Shown here: positions 21,600-32,015 of the stretch, in pieces | How positions within the stretch are numbered: the stretch's first letter is position 1 | How the letters are laid out: each line of letters begins with the position of its first letter | Assembly (NCBI GenBank): GCA_040143965.1 | Contig: JASJQH010006931.1 | Location: 1-36,877 of the forward strand | DNA from: Basidiobolus ranarum | Taxonomy: Eukaryota > Basidiobolomycota > Basidiobolomycetes > Basidiobolales | Direction: 5' to 3' | DNA length: 36,877 bases | The notes under the pieces: generated by a model | Databases searched by the model: none | The model's input: only the letters and a program-made list of their open reading frames with translations | What the model was told of the DNA's origin: nothing | Made by a program: the position numbers and the translations under genes

Positions 21600-24500
21600 T
21601 TATTTCTTAGTCTTTTCTTTGGATATTAAGATTTTAACCAGTAACTGTAACCACCATTCTTGCTCTTCCGACAAGGGGGAGTTAGGTTTGTAGATACGTT
21701 GCGCAAGAATAAGGTCTAATTGATGTTGAATCCACTTGAATATGACTGCAGTTCGGGCAAAACATTTAAAATGAATCCAGCTGTTGACGGAGAGGAGTTG
21801 AATATCGTGCTAATGTCAAACAATGAGTGGAAGTTCTTTGAAATAGTGGAGCTACCATCAAAAATACCTTAATGTCCAATTTATCTCCGAAAAGCACAAC
21901 CGAATATTGATCTACAGCACTTGTTTCCCAAACAAATACTTTACTAGACTTCATCAACGTGTGATACACAAACCAGTTACTGGAATAAATGGGATCTGAG
22001 CCGCGAGGTCGATAGTTGATAGAGGAAGGATGCATAAACACGGAATCGTCATTAGGTCCGGTTGTGTATTGGCGAGTATCCGAATGGTAGCGAACGATGT
22101 TGGGATATAAACCAGCGGTTATTACGGCAGTTATCACCGAAACGTGGCCAGTATATGTGTTGAAGCTATCAGGGATTTGGCAGAATACGACGCGTTTGCT
22201 GTATCCGCTTCTAAAGAAATGTTAAACACATAACAACGAAGAGAGGATGCAACTTCAAACACAAACCGGGCTAGAGTTTGAGCCTTTTCTTCATCGAGCT
22301 GGACAAAACCAATGGATACTAGTAATCGAAGGAATTGATTCTTCATCTCCTCAATCATAGAAAGAGTTTGGTGATTAAGGAAGTATTTGTTGCAGAAAGA
22401 CATGATTGTTCCTGGTTTGTTCGTGAGTGCGTTTTTCCATGCACAATATGCGTTGTAAACAGTCATAAAATCAGAGTCATCTAAGAAAAACCATCAATAA
22501 ACATGGGCAAAATATCGATTTCACGTACGATGGCCTACCGCTTTTAAATGATTCCCTCGCAGCATCAGCCTCTGCAGCCTTATCGAACGGCCTATTAAAT
22601 GGACTTTTGAAACTCAATGAGGCAGCTATGGTAAGAATTGGATCAAGACATTTGAATATAGCTCCGTATAGTATCATTTTTCCAATGTGGACACTGACAG
22701 GTAGGTGCGAGAGATGGACACCTAGAGTGGTGAGCTCATTTGTCTCCGGGATTAAAGCACCGACCTAGATTGGACCATTAGCATATTGCCTCAGTTATAC
22801 CATAAGGCGTAGTCAACTGACCTCCTCTAGTACGCTAACGGCATTCAATATGGCCGTGTTTGAGGGTGGATCGATGGCCATTTGGAGGAATTCAACAATG
22901 TCACCAAATTCATAGATTTTTACTCTCAAACACAGCTCTTCAAGCGGCAATCTCATGATTTCTGGGGCCTGATAGTCAGACATCTAAAGCGCATTGTCAG
23001 CACATGAAGAACACTATGCCCATACCGTGATAGATGTACCTTGTTTTCGAAACGATTTCTAGTGAAAAGATGGTAGCAGAGACCCTCCTGAACTCTTCCG
23101 GCACGACCACGTCTTTGACGAGCATTAGCTTTGGCTACGAATTCCTCTTGTAAACTAGTGATTCGTCGCTTCTCATCGAATCTGTATTGCAAAGTATCAT
23201 CAGAAAATATAAGCCGATAGTTCTCAACAACGCCCACTTACTTAATAGCCTTAACCTTTCCAGTATCAATTACGATGGTTACATCAGGAATGGTGATACC
23301 TAATGCGCACAATAGAAGTAAGCAAAATGCCGGGAGAATGGACTCTACGAATACGCCTCAACTTACCTGTTTCAGCGATATTGGTTGAGATAACAATCTT
23401 CCTAATCGGGGCCGGGGGAACATCAAAGACAGCTTGCTGATTATCAGACGAAATGGTGGAATGTAACGGCCAAATGATGAATTGCGAAGTATCTGAGAAT
23501 TTGTGATCGGCCATCAGCTGATCATACAGTTTCCGAATCTCAGGCATACCAGGGAGAAAGATCAAGATGGCACCGCTGGGTATTTCGGTTTCTTGCTTCT
23601 CAAAACACAATCGATTCAGCAGCAAAATGATCAGTTCATAATTAATCTTGTAAGGGTCGATTCGCCGGAGAACATTCTTAGTGGTGGTGGAGTAGGGAGT
23701 AGCCTCCGAATCTAGATTCAAATCATCGTATAGATCGTCACTCTCCAGAATATCCCCGGGCTCTTCTTCCCACTGGAGCCGGATTGTCTGCTGAGATCCA
23801 TGCTTTCCAGCGACGGTAATCGTACCTTCATCTACAATGGCATTAGTATGTGTGGGCTTATGTAGTATGAAATAAGAAGTCTAACCATGTCGTATCTTCT
23901 GTATTTTGCGAGCATATTCGGATTCCTCTTCCAGCATGTAATCTACACAAAAACCATTAGTAAACAAAACAAGGGAGTAGCCTGAATGCCTGCCTCATAC
24001 CAGTCTCCTCAATAGCATCCTCTAAGAATTTGACGCTTACGGGAAACGTTCTTCCTGGGACCTCAATTATTGGGCAGTTGGAAAAGTATTGAGAGAACCG
24101 AGGGGTATTCATAGTAGCGCTCATTAAAATAACTCTACAAGAACAATGTTAGTCAAACCAACAGTGTATGAACAATCTGTGAAATAAAACCCACTTCAAA
24201 TCGGGACGAATGCTTAATAGCTTTTTGAGAACAATCAACAAGAAGTCAGCTTCGAGGGTACGCTCTTGTACCTCATCGATTACGATATGCGAAATACCAT
24301 CCAGGTTACGATCACTTTCAAGACGTCGGAGTAGAATTCCGGTTGTACAGAATACAAGCATGTTGGCATCCGAGACTTTGGATCCGAGCCTGATTTGGTA
24401 TCCAACATAACCATCCTTGGTACCCAATAGGTTCTTGCTATCCCCCAGTTCGTAGGACACTCTCTGGGCGATAGAGATGGCAGAGATACGTCTGGGTTGC

Positions 24501-26485
24501 GTACAAAATACCTTACATTTGTCTCCTCGGCCTGAGGAAACCAAACTTTCAACAATAAATTGAGGAACCTGAGTACTTTTACCACAGCCGGTATCTCCAC
24601 TGATAATTACTACCTGATTGTTTTCGATTAAATCCAAGATTTCTCGGCGATACATATGAACTGGAAGCAACTTTCGATTCTCCAAAACCTTGTTATACGA
24701 TTTCTTGCATATCCGAGCCTCAAAGTTGCTCTGAAGCTGTTTCGCTGACAGGCTCGTACCATGTGATGAGCTTCTCGTGGCAGAATTCTTTGAACGAGTA
24801 GGGACTAGTCTCTGGGGCATTGTTACCTTTTCCATAGCCATGATCTCATCCGTCAAAGTTTGCAAGAATATCAAGCGTCGTCTGTTGGTTTCCTCGTTTA
24901 TATTTCTGCTCTCCGTCTCTTTCTTCTCGTCCCACTCAGCCCATATTTTCTTGAATGGAGGAGGAAGAACTCGATATAACGGCAGTTTACTGAGTTCATA
25001 AAGTGCAACTGTTGCAACATAATTCTCGGCTCCTTTGAAAGTTGTACAACTAATATCAGTCATTTGGAAGTTACGAGAAGATCCGTTGTTATACTTAATA
25101 TCAACACTCGCTTGGTTTCCAACAGGAACATTCTTGATACGATGATAAGTGATGTGAGTTCGCTTATCTTCTTTACGGCATATATCATCGAGCAAGTCTT
25201 TGGGGGATTTGCCAGTCCAGTTTGTGTAACCAACATCAATTGTAGTAACATCGTAGCTTTTTGAGGCTACAGGAGTGGAGCCAGTGGATTCTTCGGTTTC
25301 ATCATTTCCGAAAAGGTCGAATACTTCTTCATTCTCGTCCTCCTCGCTTAATGCCTGATTTTGTGACGTATTTTGTGAATCTTTCGTTTTCGTTTTCGTT
25401 TTTATATCATTCCACATGTTCTCTTGAGCTATTGAAAAGGCCTGTTGTGCCTTTTTATCGTCAAAAAAGTAATCGCCTTGTAGTACTTCCATATCATTTT
25501 TTAACTTTCGAAGCGTTTTGTTAATTACCACCTCCTCCTCCTTATTTTTAGCTTTCTTAGCTTTTGTGAGAAGCTGTTGCTGAGTAAGGTATTCCACTTT
25601 CAGAGTTGCATGCTTTAAATGAATATCTTGTTCTGCTTCCTCTTCTTCGTCGGAGCTATCGAAGTAAGCAGCGTTTAAAATTTTGGATTTGAGATCAGAA
25701 TCAACTTGGCTGTTCGGAGGTTTGGTAGCTATTACTTGTTCGACCTCTTTTACACTCTCTTCTTCTTCAGGACTCAGCTCTTCCCATGAACTTTTTGCAG
25801 TATCTTCAGACGGGGTATCTTTGGTTTCTTTTCTGTGCTCATTAGCCACAGGTGCAATAACATTTACTTTGAAATCTTCCTCAAAGTGTGCCTTGTCTCT
25901 GAACTTCATTGGTAGGTCCTCAAACTTCAGATGTAAGCACAGCCAATCCATAACTTTCGATATCTCAGTGGCCTTGGATTTCTCCATCCCCTCTTGTACG
26001 ATTTCCTCCTTAAATCCTAGCTCTAACAAAGTCAAATAGATAAAGTTGAGGTTCGATAAAACATCATCTTTGGATTGATTATCATTCTTGGGCGAATTCA
26101 AATCATTCCAAGGGTTTTTTTCAGTGGACTCCTTTATCGCTTTAACTGCTTCGTGTTCAATCTCTGATGAAAGTTGGAGAACTGGCGGAGACAGGATTTT
26201 GCTCTTTTCTAAAACTCGAGATTTTACAAAGGTATCAACCTTAAATTTACTAAGATCAGCCAGTTTATTTGCCAAAAGATTGACTTCATTTTCGACGCTA
26301 TTTAGTTTATCTTCTTCTGGATTCACTTTTTTACTCTGTTCAGTCTCAACTTTTTCAGGTACCGGTTGGGGAATGGTCTCGACTACGACTTCCTCCACTA
26401 TCTCCTCCTCTTTGACCGTTTTAGCTATACTAGTAGTAGCATAGCCTCGGTTTACAGGCTTAAGTTTGGTTTTCTTTTTCGCCAT
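21600..26485 (-). CDS. DEAH/RHA RNA helicase, DHX29/YLR419W-like, with DEVQ motif II
   Basis: ATP-dependent RNA helicase; DHX29 helps the 43S ribosome scan structured 5' UTRs. The first exon (about 24195-26485) holds the N-terminus [21 protein letters not shown], typical of this subfamily; a long acidic, partly coiled region; a UBA-like segment ([19 protein letters not shown]); a dsRBD-like region ([18 protein letters not shown] to [10 protein letters not shown]); then the helicase core. Motifs: [10 protein letters not shown], Ia [23 protein letters not shown] (next exon), [29 protein letters not shown] helicase-associated domain and OB-fold region follow ([34 protein letters not shown]), ending [22 protein letters not shown]. 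Oddity: the last residue of the DEAH box, almost always His, is Gln (CAA at about 24270-24275). Everything else looks intact. Later exon borders are approximate. Confidence 0.9.
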
Positions 26486-27101
26486 GAATTAGGATTTAGC
26501 AGAACCAACTGGCTACTTAATATTGAACAGGTATGTTTGAAAAGAGCATATGCAATCTCTTATCACTCAAACTAGTTCACTGAAAATTTCTAATAAAATT
26601 GAACAGATGACAATATACATTGCCGACGTAGGATTGTTTAGTAGGATCAGGAATTGTTTATTTTAACCACTCAACCACTCAACCACTCACTCTGAATTGT
26701 ATTAGACTTTTCCAATTGATTGATCACTTGTTTGTTGGTACAATCTGAGATGATTGTGAGGGTATTCAGAACCAGGACAATGAATGCTATTCGAATAGAT
26801 TGTTGCAACTAAAAAAGCCCAGGTTTCATGTGAATTTTCGGAAAGTTTTCAACTGAAATTTGTCGAAACAATTCATTCGTAAAGATGAAACTAAAATAGG
26901 CCTTGATTGATACTCAAATAGACCTTCTATAAATGACCTTCAAACCCTTGGCCACAGCCTTCCTGTACTGAATGATGCGTTAACCTTCTCTTTCTTACAT
27001 TTTACACTTGTTTTCTTCTCCTCCAGTTGTTGGTAGTGCATAAACTAGACTTCGTTAATAAAGCTTTCCTTAATCCATTTGATTCTTGGTCACCGTAACA
27101 A
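26486..27101. promoter_or_regulatory. Divergent promoter region, helicase (-) and membrane protein (+)
   Basis: About 600 bp with no coding exon. It contains three perfect copies of AACCACTC at 26665-26688. No clear TATA box near either start. Confidence 0.5.
26665..26688. repeat. 8-bp tandem repeat, three copies
   Basis: AACCACTC three times head to tail in the divergent promoter region. Confidence 0.85.
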
Positions 27102-27821
27102 ATGACCAAATATGAGAGTCCTCTCCCACCGAAAAAAGCTCAATCGCCTTGTGAGAGCCTATCACCATACAGCCAAGTCCACAATAACAACTTTAAACTA
27201 AAGAATGAAAAGTGCTACCCAAACCAGACATCAACTTCATTGCTAACTACGTATCACCCAGCTCTCGACCTCAAAGCCACCGAATCTATTTCCCACATGC
27301 AGCCAGTGTATGGACCGGGGTCAATGGAATATGAACTTGCTGCTGACTATGTCCGTAGCTCTACCAAGTCTAGGATGCCAACTTTATGGGGAACCGATAT
27401 ACCAAACGTCTCGATGAACTCTTTCCATCTTGAGCCAGAAATAGGATCACTTGGTAAACAATCGATAGTAATAACCAACCCAGTTAACACCTACCGCTCC
27501 ACCTACTTTCCATACATTGTTAACCAAGGCGAATCTCATTATTACTGGGGAAAGGAAGTCGAAGAGAATGATGAAACCGCTTTAGTATATCAGAAAGAGT
27601 CAGTGGAAGTTCCCAAGGGGGCTTTGCTATTTTTATTTGGGTTTTTACTCTTTCCGCTTTGGTGGATAGGTGCTATATATCCTAGGAATCCTCAAACGAA
27701 ATCTCAACATAGATGGAAAGTCTACAACCGAATGACCTCCGTTTGTTCTCTGCCTCTATTGGGTTTTGTCATAGGCCTGATTGTTTGGAACATGAATAAG
27801 TATCGAACTAATATCAATTAA
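27102..27821 (+). CDS. Two-TM C-terminal membrane protein, 239 aa, unrecognised
   Basis: Single exon. Residues 1 to about 165 are polar, rich in Ser, Pro, Asn and Tyr with no signal peptide, and probably cytosolic and disordered. Two hydrophobic segments follow: GALLFLFGFLLFPLWWIGAIY (about 173-193) and VCSLPLLGFVIGLIVWNM (about 214-231), joined by a basic linker with HRWKVYNRM. The PLWWIGA / W-K-x-x-N-R-M arrangement is, as I remember, found in anonymous fungal proteins, but I cannot name a function. The ATG is the first in frame. The coding region is followed at once by a 17-bp tandem repeat. Gene reality is likely: long frame, coherent topology. Confidence 0.75.
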   Translation: MTKYESPLPPKKAQSPCESLSPYSQVHNNNFKLKNEKCYPNQTSTSLLTTYHPALDLKATESISHMQPVYGPGSMEYELAADYVRSSTKSRMPTLWGTDIPNVSMNSFHLEPEIGSLGKQSIVITNPVNTYRSTYFPYIVNQGESHYYWGKEVEENDETALVYQKESVEVPKGALLFLFGFLLFPLWWIGAIYPRNPQTKSQHRWKVYNRMTSVCSLPLLGFVIGLIVWNMNKYRTNIN

Positions 27822-27824
27822 TTA

Positions 27825-27889
27825 GACCTTTTTAATCCTTTGACCTTTTTGATCCTTTGACCTTTTTGATCCTTTGACCTTTTTGATCC
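27825..27889. repeat. 17-bp tandem repeat after the stop codon
   Basis: Unit GACCTTTTTGATCCTTT. Copies at 27825-27841 (one base different), 27842-27858, 27859-27875 and a partial copy at 27876-27889. It begins three bases after the TAA of the two-TM protein, so it is part of that gene's 3' UTR. Confidence 0.92.
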
Positions 27890-28056
27890 CATTTCTTAAC
27901 TCCATTCATTTGCTCACATAAATAATTCATAAAAATCATTAAACTGGAGGTAAATTTTGTAGCTTTTATAGAGCAGAATTAGACTATTTATGGAATATTT
28001 ACATCATTAAGTAATTACATTCAACTACCCTTGTTTAACTACCCTTGTAATTGAAA

Positions 28057-29141
28057 TTACATCGATTCATCACCGCTACTACTTACGCTACTACTGTATT
28101 GGTTGAAGTCGTAGTATGGAGGCGGCGTACACATGTCGTCAGAAGAGTCAGATAAATAAGAAGTGTAATTTGGCGGAGATTGAGATAACTCTAATTGAGT
28201 GTCTGATTGAATAACCACTGGTATATTGCTATACAGAATTTTCTGTCTTCGGTGGCAATCAATCATGTATATACGAACCAAAAGCTTATGCGAGACGTTG
28301 ATGAAATTGGTTAAGCAATCGTTACGAGCGATTCTTGGGATGTGAACTTGGATAGTTTCGTTTATGAAACTAGATTCCATACCGAAGCAATCATGGACGT
28401 TGTCGGATATCTCTTCTACCCTTGTGACTGTAGTCACACTTCCACTCGGCCTATATAGAGTGTACTCACTTAAACTGGCTTTCACTTTCAGCACCCGAAA
28501 GGGATAATGCCCTGCCTTAGGGCGCAATGTTACTTTGATGGGGATGGAGTCGCCAAAGGTATAGGAAGGACTAGGTGAGGAAACTGAGTACTCTAATCGT
28601 TGGTCCCAAATACCGGTAACTGTGTTGTTGTTGGTATATTCTACCATGGAAGGGAGAGGGGCACGTTGTATTTTGACCTCGCGTTTTGTTTTAAGGTCTT
28701 TAAACAGGCCAGGTCTCTTGACGACCGCTACCAATCGATACACAATCATACCATAATTGACTCTAACAGATTCTGGAAGGTCCCCACTTAGCGGTAATTC
28801 AAAGTTGAAAATGTGTTTACTTGGGGGTAAATTATAATGACTTCGCTGTTGTTCCAAGAAGTTCCATGTGTGTTGGGTCACCGTACTCGTATCTACTAAT
28901 ACATCTTTTCAAAAAGGTTAATATCATCTCTTGATAAGAGAGTGTTGAAATTCTTCTTACCTTTGTCTCCCTTGAACTCCAGTTTTCCTTCAAACTTTAG
29001 CGTGATAGATTTCACCTTGGTCAATTCAGTCACATTAAATACAAGCGACCCACTAAGGACACTGCCCACGGATTCCTCTGGAGAACCATGCATTGTCAAC
29101 ACATTTTCTCGAAGTTGAATATCTAATAAATCGTCAGTCAT
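28057..29141 (-). CDS. Alpha-arrestin (ART-type adaptor) with PPxY motifs
   Basis: Adaptor that links membrane transporters or receptors to Rsp5/Nedd4-type ubiquitin ligases for endocytosis. Exons 28961-29141 and 28895-28057, 65-nt intron, 339 residues. The arrestin N-domain begins MTDDLLDIQLRENVLTMHG with GSLVFNVTELTKVKSITLKFEGK, then FNFELPLSGDLPESVRVNYGMIVYRLVAVVKRP. The C-domain follows (LEYSVSSPSPSYTFGDSIPIKVTLRPK, LSEYTLYR), ending LLVRIYMIDCHRRQKILYSNIPVVI. The short tail has two WW-domain ligands, PPNY and PPPY, plus acidic/Ser runs. It lacks the long C-terminal extension of many yeast ARTs. Family and ligase link are well supported; cargo is unknown. Confidence 0.9.
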
Positions 29142-29947
29142 GATGAGGGAGAGGAAGATGGGAAAATTACTGTCTTTATTGGTGTATGCAGGATATTTAT
29201 AATGATTTTGAGTTGAGAAACACTATCTCACACCATTCAAACTTTAACGAAAAAGGAAGCCTAAAAGTCTCACGTGTTCCTCTCCAAACCAGTTTTCTCT
29301 TGAAATTCTCAAGTTATTTCAAACAGTGGCTTCGTTGTTTTAACCAATTTGTAAGGTAGTACAGAAGTTCTTATTGTCAAATAGCTATTGGTAATGGTAA
29401 TCCTAGTGTTTTATTGAACTATAAAATGAATCTTTTACTCTCGCTCTCGCCCCCACTCCAGAATGAATATTGTATATAGACACTGCTTGACTAATATGGA
29501 ACCTTCAGGCATAGCCACATCAACATGAATATCCTTTTGGAGGTGTTGTAAACTATGCACCTTCAAGTCTAGACAAGTATCTATGAAATCCAGAGAACTT
29601 TGTGAGTACCAACTCACACTTTGGTGTACAATGTGAAAGAGTTGTTGAACTAACCGCCGCTTCATTAAATTAAAAATATAGGGTTAGGGTTAGCTTGAGG
29701 ATAAGTTAATAACGTTAGATAACAGCCACTGAATTGGGGTTAGGGTTCGATCCTAATTCGCTGCTTTCATAATTCCTCAGTCCATCGATCCTACTAATAG
29801 AATGGCTATTAATAAAATTGTAATCTCACGATCGAAAACTTACTAATCATCCTCATTATAGCAAGCCTAATACTTAAGACCTAATCCCTAATGTGCAAGT
29901 ATGGTTAGTGTTACGTTTTAGATCGAAGTATGATATCATTTTGCCCA
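29142..29947. promoter_or_regulatory. Upstream region of the arrestin gene, with telomere-like boxes
   Basis: No firm gene. Telomere-type motifs occur at 29679-29693 (TAGGGTTAGGGTTAG) and 29736-29749 (GGGGTTAGGGTTCG). A 76-codon minus-strand frame at 29435-29665 (MKRRLVQQLFHIVHQ to FILEWGRERE) could be a small gene, but there is no independent support. Its ATG lies 14 bp from the first telomere-like box. Confidence 0.45.
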
Positions 29948-30085
29948 ATGATGACCACATGCATTATCTCTCTCCTTACCATTTTGAGCAGCGGTGTGGG
30001 TTTTCTTGGCTCCAGACGCTATAAAACCGTTCAATCACCAGCGCCCGTTATTCCACCCTACTTCAAGAAGAACCTTACCCTCTAA
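29948..30085 (+). CDS. Possible 45-aa secreted or membrane peptide (or uORF)
   Basis: ATG ATG start, then MMTTCIISLLTILSSGVGFLGSRR, a short signal-peptide-like hydrophobic stretch, and a Pro/basic tail (SPAPVIPPYFKKNLTL) to TAA at 30083. It ends 5 bp before the next ORF. It could be an upstream ORF of the 77-aa frame if transcription begins further 5'. Weak: short and unmatched. Confidence 0.25.
   Translation: MMTTCIISLLTILSSGVGFLGSRRYKTVQSPAPVIPPYFKKNLTL
30020..30026 (+). promoter_or_regulatory. TATA box before the 77-aa ORF
   Basis: TATAAAA, 71 bp before the ATG at 30091, a spacing close to other genes here. It lies inside the preceding 45-aa frame, which argues that only one of the two is the main product. 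Confidence 0.4.
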
Positions 30086-30090
30086 ATACA

Positions 30091-30324
30091 ATGATGGGCA
30101 GTAGAATTCAGTCGCAAACCCATACAAAGTCCAGGAGAAATGAATATTCTACAAGATATCGTACTCAACATCGATTTGTTCATCAAGGAAGGCGTATATC
30201 CAAAGAAGAAGCGGACTACCACATAGCGTTGGTAGCAAAGTACAAATCACTCGTACTGATGATGCTGGAAACCCCACATTTTGCTAAACATAATGCACTT
30301 GCAAGGTTCATTAGACGTTTATGA
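30091..30324 (+). CDS. Small basic protein, 77 aa, unrecognised
   Basis: Single frame MMGSRIQSQTHTKSRRNEYSTRY to ALARFIRRL. It is very basic (Arg/Lys/His-rich N-half), with an amphipathic helical C-half (EEADYHIALVAKYKSLVLMMLET). It has a TATA box at suitable distance and an A/T-rich 3' flank. No known family recognised. It could be real or a chance frame. Confidence 0.35.
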   Translation: MMGSRIQSQTHTKSRRNEYSTRYRTQHRFVHQGRRISKEEADYHIALVAKYKSLVLMMLETPHFAKHNALARFIRRL

Positions 30325-31235
30325 AGAAAACGAAAGTGGCCTATTTAATTAAGGACATCCTCTCTAATGTAATGTAAAGGTTGAGACAAAACTCGACAAT
30401 TGTTAATAATCCGAGTAATAGTTGCCTGTATCAAGCAATTTTCCATAATGTATATATATAATAGTACAATAAGAAAAGAAATAAAAATCTTTTATGTATC
30501 TATATGTCCACACTGCATCCTATAACTGATAAACTCGTCGCAATATAATTTCAAGAATATACAAGAACCACTCTTGCGTACATGCTTATATTTCATTAAC
30601 CAATATCTGAATACTCCAGTGAGTATTCACTTGATGCGTATGTTCTCTTAAAGACAAAACATAGCCCAACCTTACTAATCGCATCATCTAACGAAACACC
30701 TTAGGGTTAGTTGTCTACCCAATCACGAATACATTGTTGATTAGTTAGTAGGTGTAGGTTAACAATACTTTAGATTACATCATGGTTGCCGTCTAAAAGC
30801 CGAATCCATGGGCTAATATCCGAACTTTTTTGCGATGTCGGCGCACACTTGAATTAATTGTTTTCAATCGATTATTCGTTCATCGCATCATCTAGATAAG
30901 CTTGTAGGATTTAAACATCTCTTGAGTGATATTGCGCAATTTGTACTTTGCAAATCCGTGCTACAAAATTTTAATCCAAACAGAATTTTAGTCTAGAAAA
31001 AAATGAAGATATTAGAAATCAACTCTAATCTACGTCCCAACGTTCCAATGGATACCAATAATGGTACCTGGATGCTACCAAATATAGTTGACATATTATA
31101 TTGTCTCATGAGTAAGCGAAATGGCGTGATTGAAATTAACCTTTCGCATGGCCAAATTTGGTTGTGGAGATAAGTAGTTGAGGAGTATATAAGAGAAAGA
31201 GGTATCTTTCTACAAATCATCAATTACAATTCAAT
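30325..31235. other. Intergenic; promoter of the cystinosin gene
   Basis: About 900 bp without a coding exon. It holds one telomere-like motif at 30701-30710 (TTAGGGTTAG) and the TATA box of the next gene at 31186-31193. Confidence 0.6.
31186..31193 (+). promoter_or_regulatory. TATA box of the cystinosin gene
   Basis: TATATAAG 50 bp upstream of the ATG at 31236. Confidence 0.7.
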
Positions 31236-32015
31236 ATGGGTGCAGGCGAAGTCATTTCTCAGATTATAGGATGGATTTATTTCCTTGCCTGGACAGTCAG
31301 TTTTTATCCTCAGTTGATTCAAAACTATCGTCGTAAAAGCGTTCAAGGACTCTCCGTGGACTTCTTAATGTACAATGTCGTTGGTTTCACTTGTATGACC
31401 GTCTACAACTCTACTTTCTACTGGAATTCTTCGATCCAGGATGAATATCGTCAGCGTAATAATGGCCACTCTAATCTCGTTGCCGTCAACGATGTGTTCT
31501 TTGGCATGCACGCCATCATTATTACCATGGCCACCATTGCCCAAGTCTTCATGTATAAACGCAACCCCGGACAAAAGCCTTCCTGGTTTGGTATTGCATT
31601 GGTTACTGGATGTATCTTAGGGGCTGTTGGTTACAGCATTTATATTGGTGTTACTGGCTCATTCTGGATCGACTTCCTCTATTATCTCTCCTATGTGAAG
31701 TTGGGTATTAGTTTCATCAAGTATTGCCCCCAGATTTGGATCAACTACAAATCCAAATCTACGGTAGGCTGGAGTATTCACAATATTTTACTCGACATGA
31801 CTGGTGGGTCTCTTTCCATCGTCCAGCTTGTCCTTGACGCGTATCTCAGTAATGACTTCAGCGGCATCAGCGGGAATCCTCTCAAATTTGGGCTTGGTTT
31901 TATTTCCATTGTATTTGATCTGATATTCATCGTTCAACACTACATCCTATATCGTGACCGCACCGATATTTACCAAGTTGAAGAGGGTAAAGTGGATATA
32001 GATATCAAGCAATGA
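31236..32015 (+). CDS. Cystinosin (CTNS/Ers1-like) lysosomal/vacuolar cystine transporter
   Basis: Proton-coupled exporter of cystine from vacuole or lysosome. Single exon, 259 residues, unusual among the intron-rich genes here. Seven hydrophobic segments and two PQ-loops: FYPQLIQNYRRKSVQGLSVDF (about 24-44) and YCPQIWINYKSKSTVGWSIHN (about 163-183). The Asp in LLDMTGG matches the conserved proton-linked Asp after the second PQ motif. Compared with human CTNS it lacks the long glycosylated N-terminal domain, as in yeast and plant relatives. The C-terminus YQVEEGKVDIDIKQ has no clear GYDQL-type sorting signal. The start is the first ATG, 50 bp after a TATA box. Confidence 0.93.
   Translation: MGAGEVISQIIGWIYFLAWTVSFYPQLIQNYRRKSVQGLSVDFLMYNVVGFTCMTVYNSTFYWNSSIQDEYRQRNNGHSNLVAVNDVFFGMHAIIITMATIAQVFMYKRNPGQKPSWFGIALVTGCILGAVGYSIYIGVTGSFWIDFLYYLSYVKLGISFIKYCPQIWINYKSKSTVGWSIHNILLDMTGGSLSIVQLVLDAYLSNDFSGISGNPLKFGLGFISIVFDLIFIVQHYILYRDRTDIYQVEEGKVDIDIKQ

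Noticed and set aside
24210-26575. Several plus-strand frames of 60-118 codons opposite the helicase
   Set aside because: Antisense shadows of a strongly conserved coding exon; they have no start context or domain of their own.
29738-29752. GGTTCGATCC, like the B box of a tRNA gene
   Set aside because: The stems around it do not pair as a T arm, there is no A box or acceptor stem at the right distance, and it is part of a telomere-like tract.
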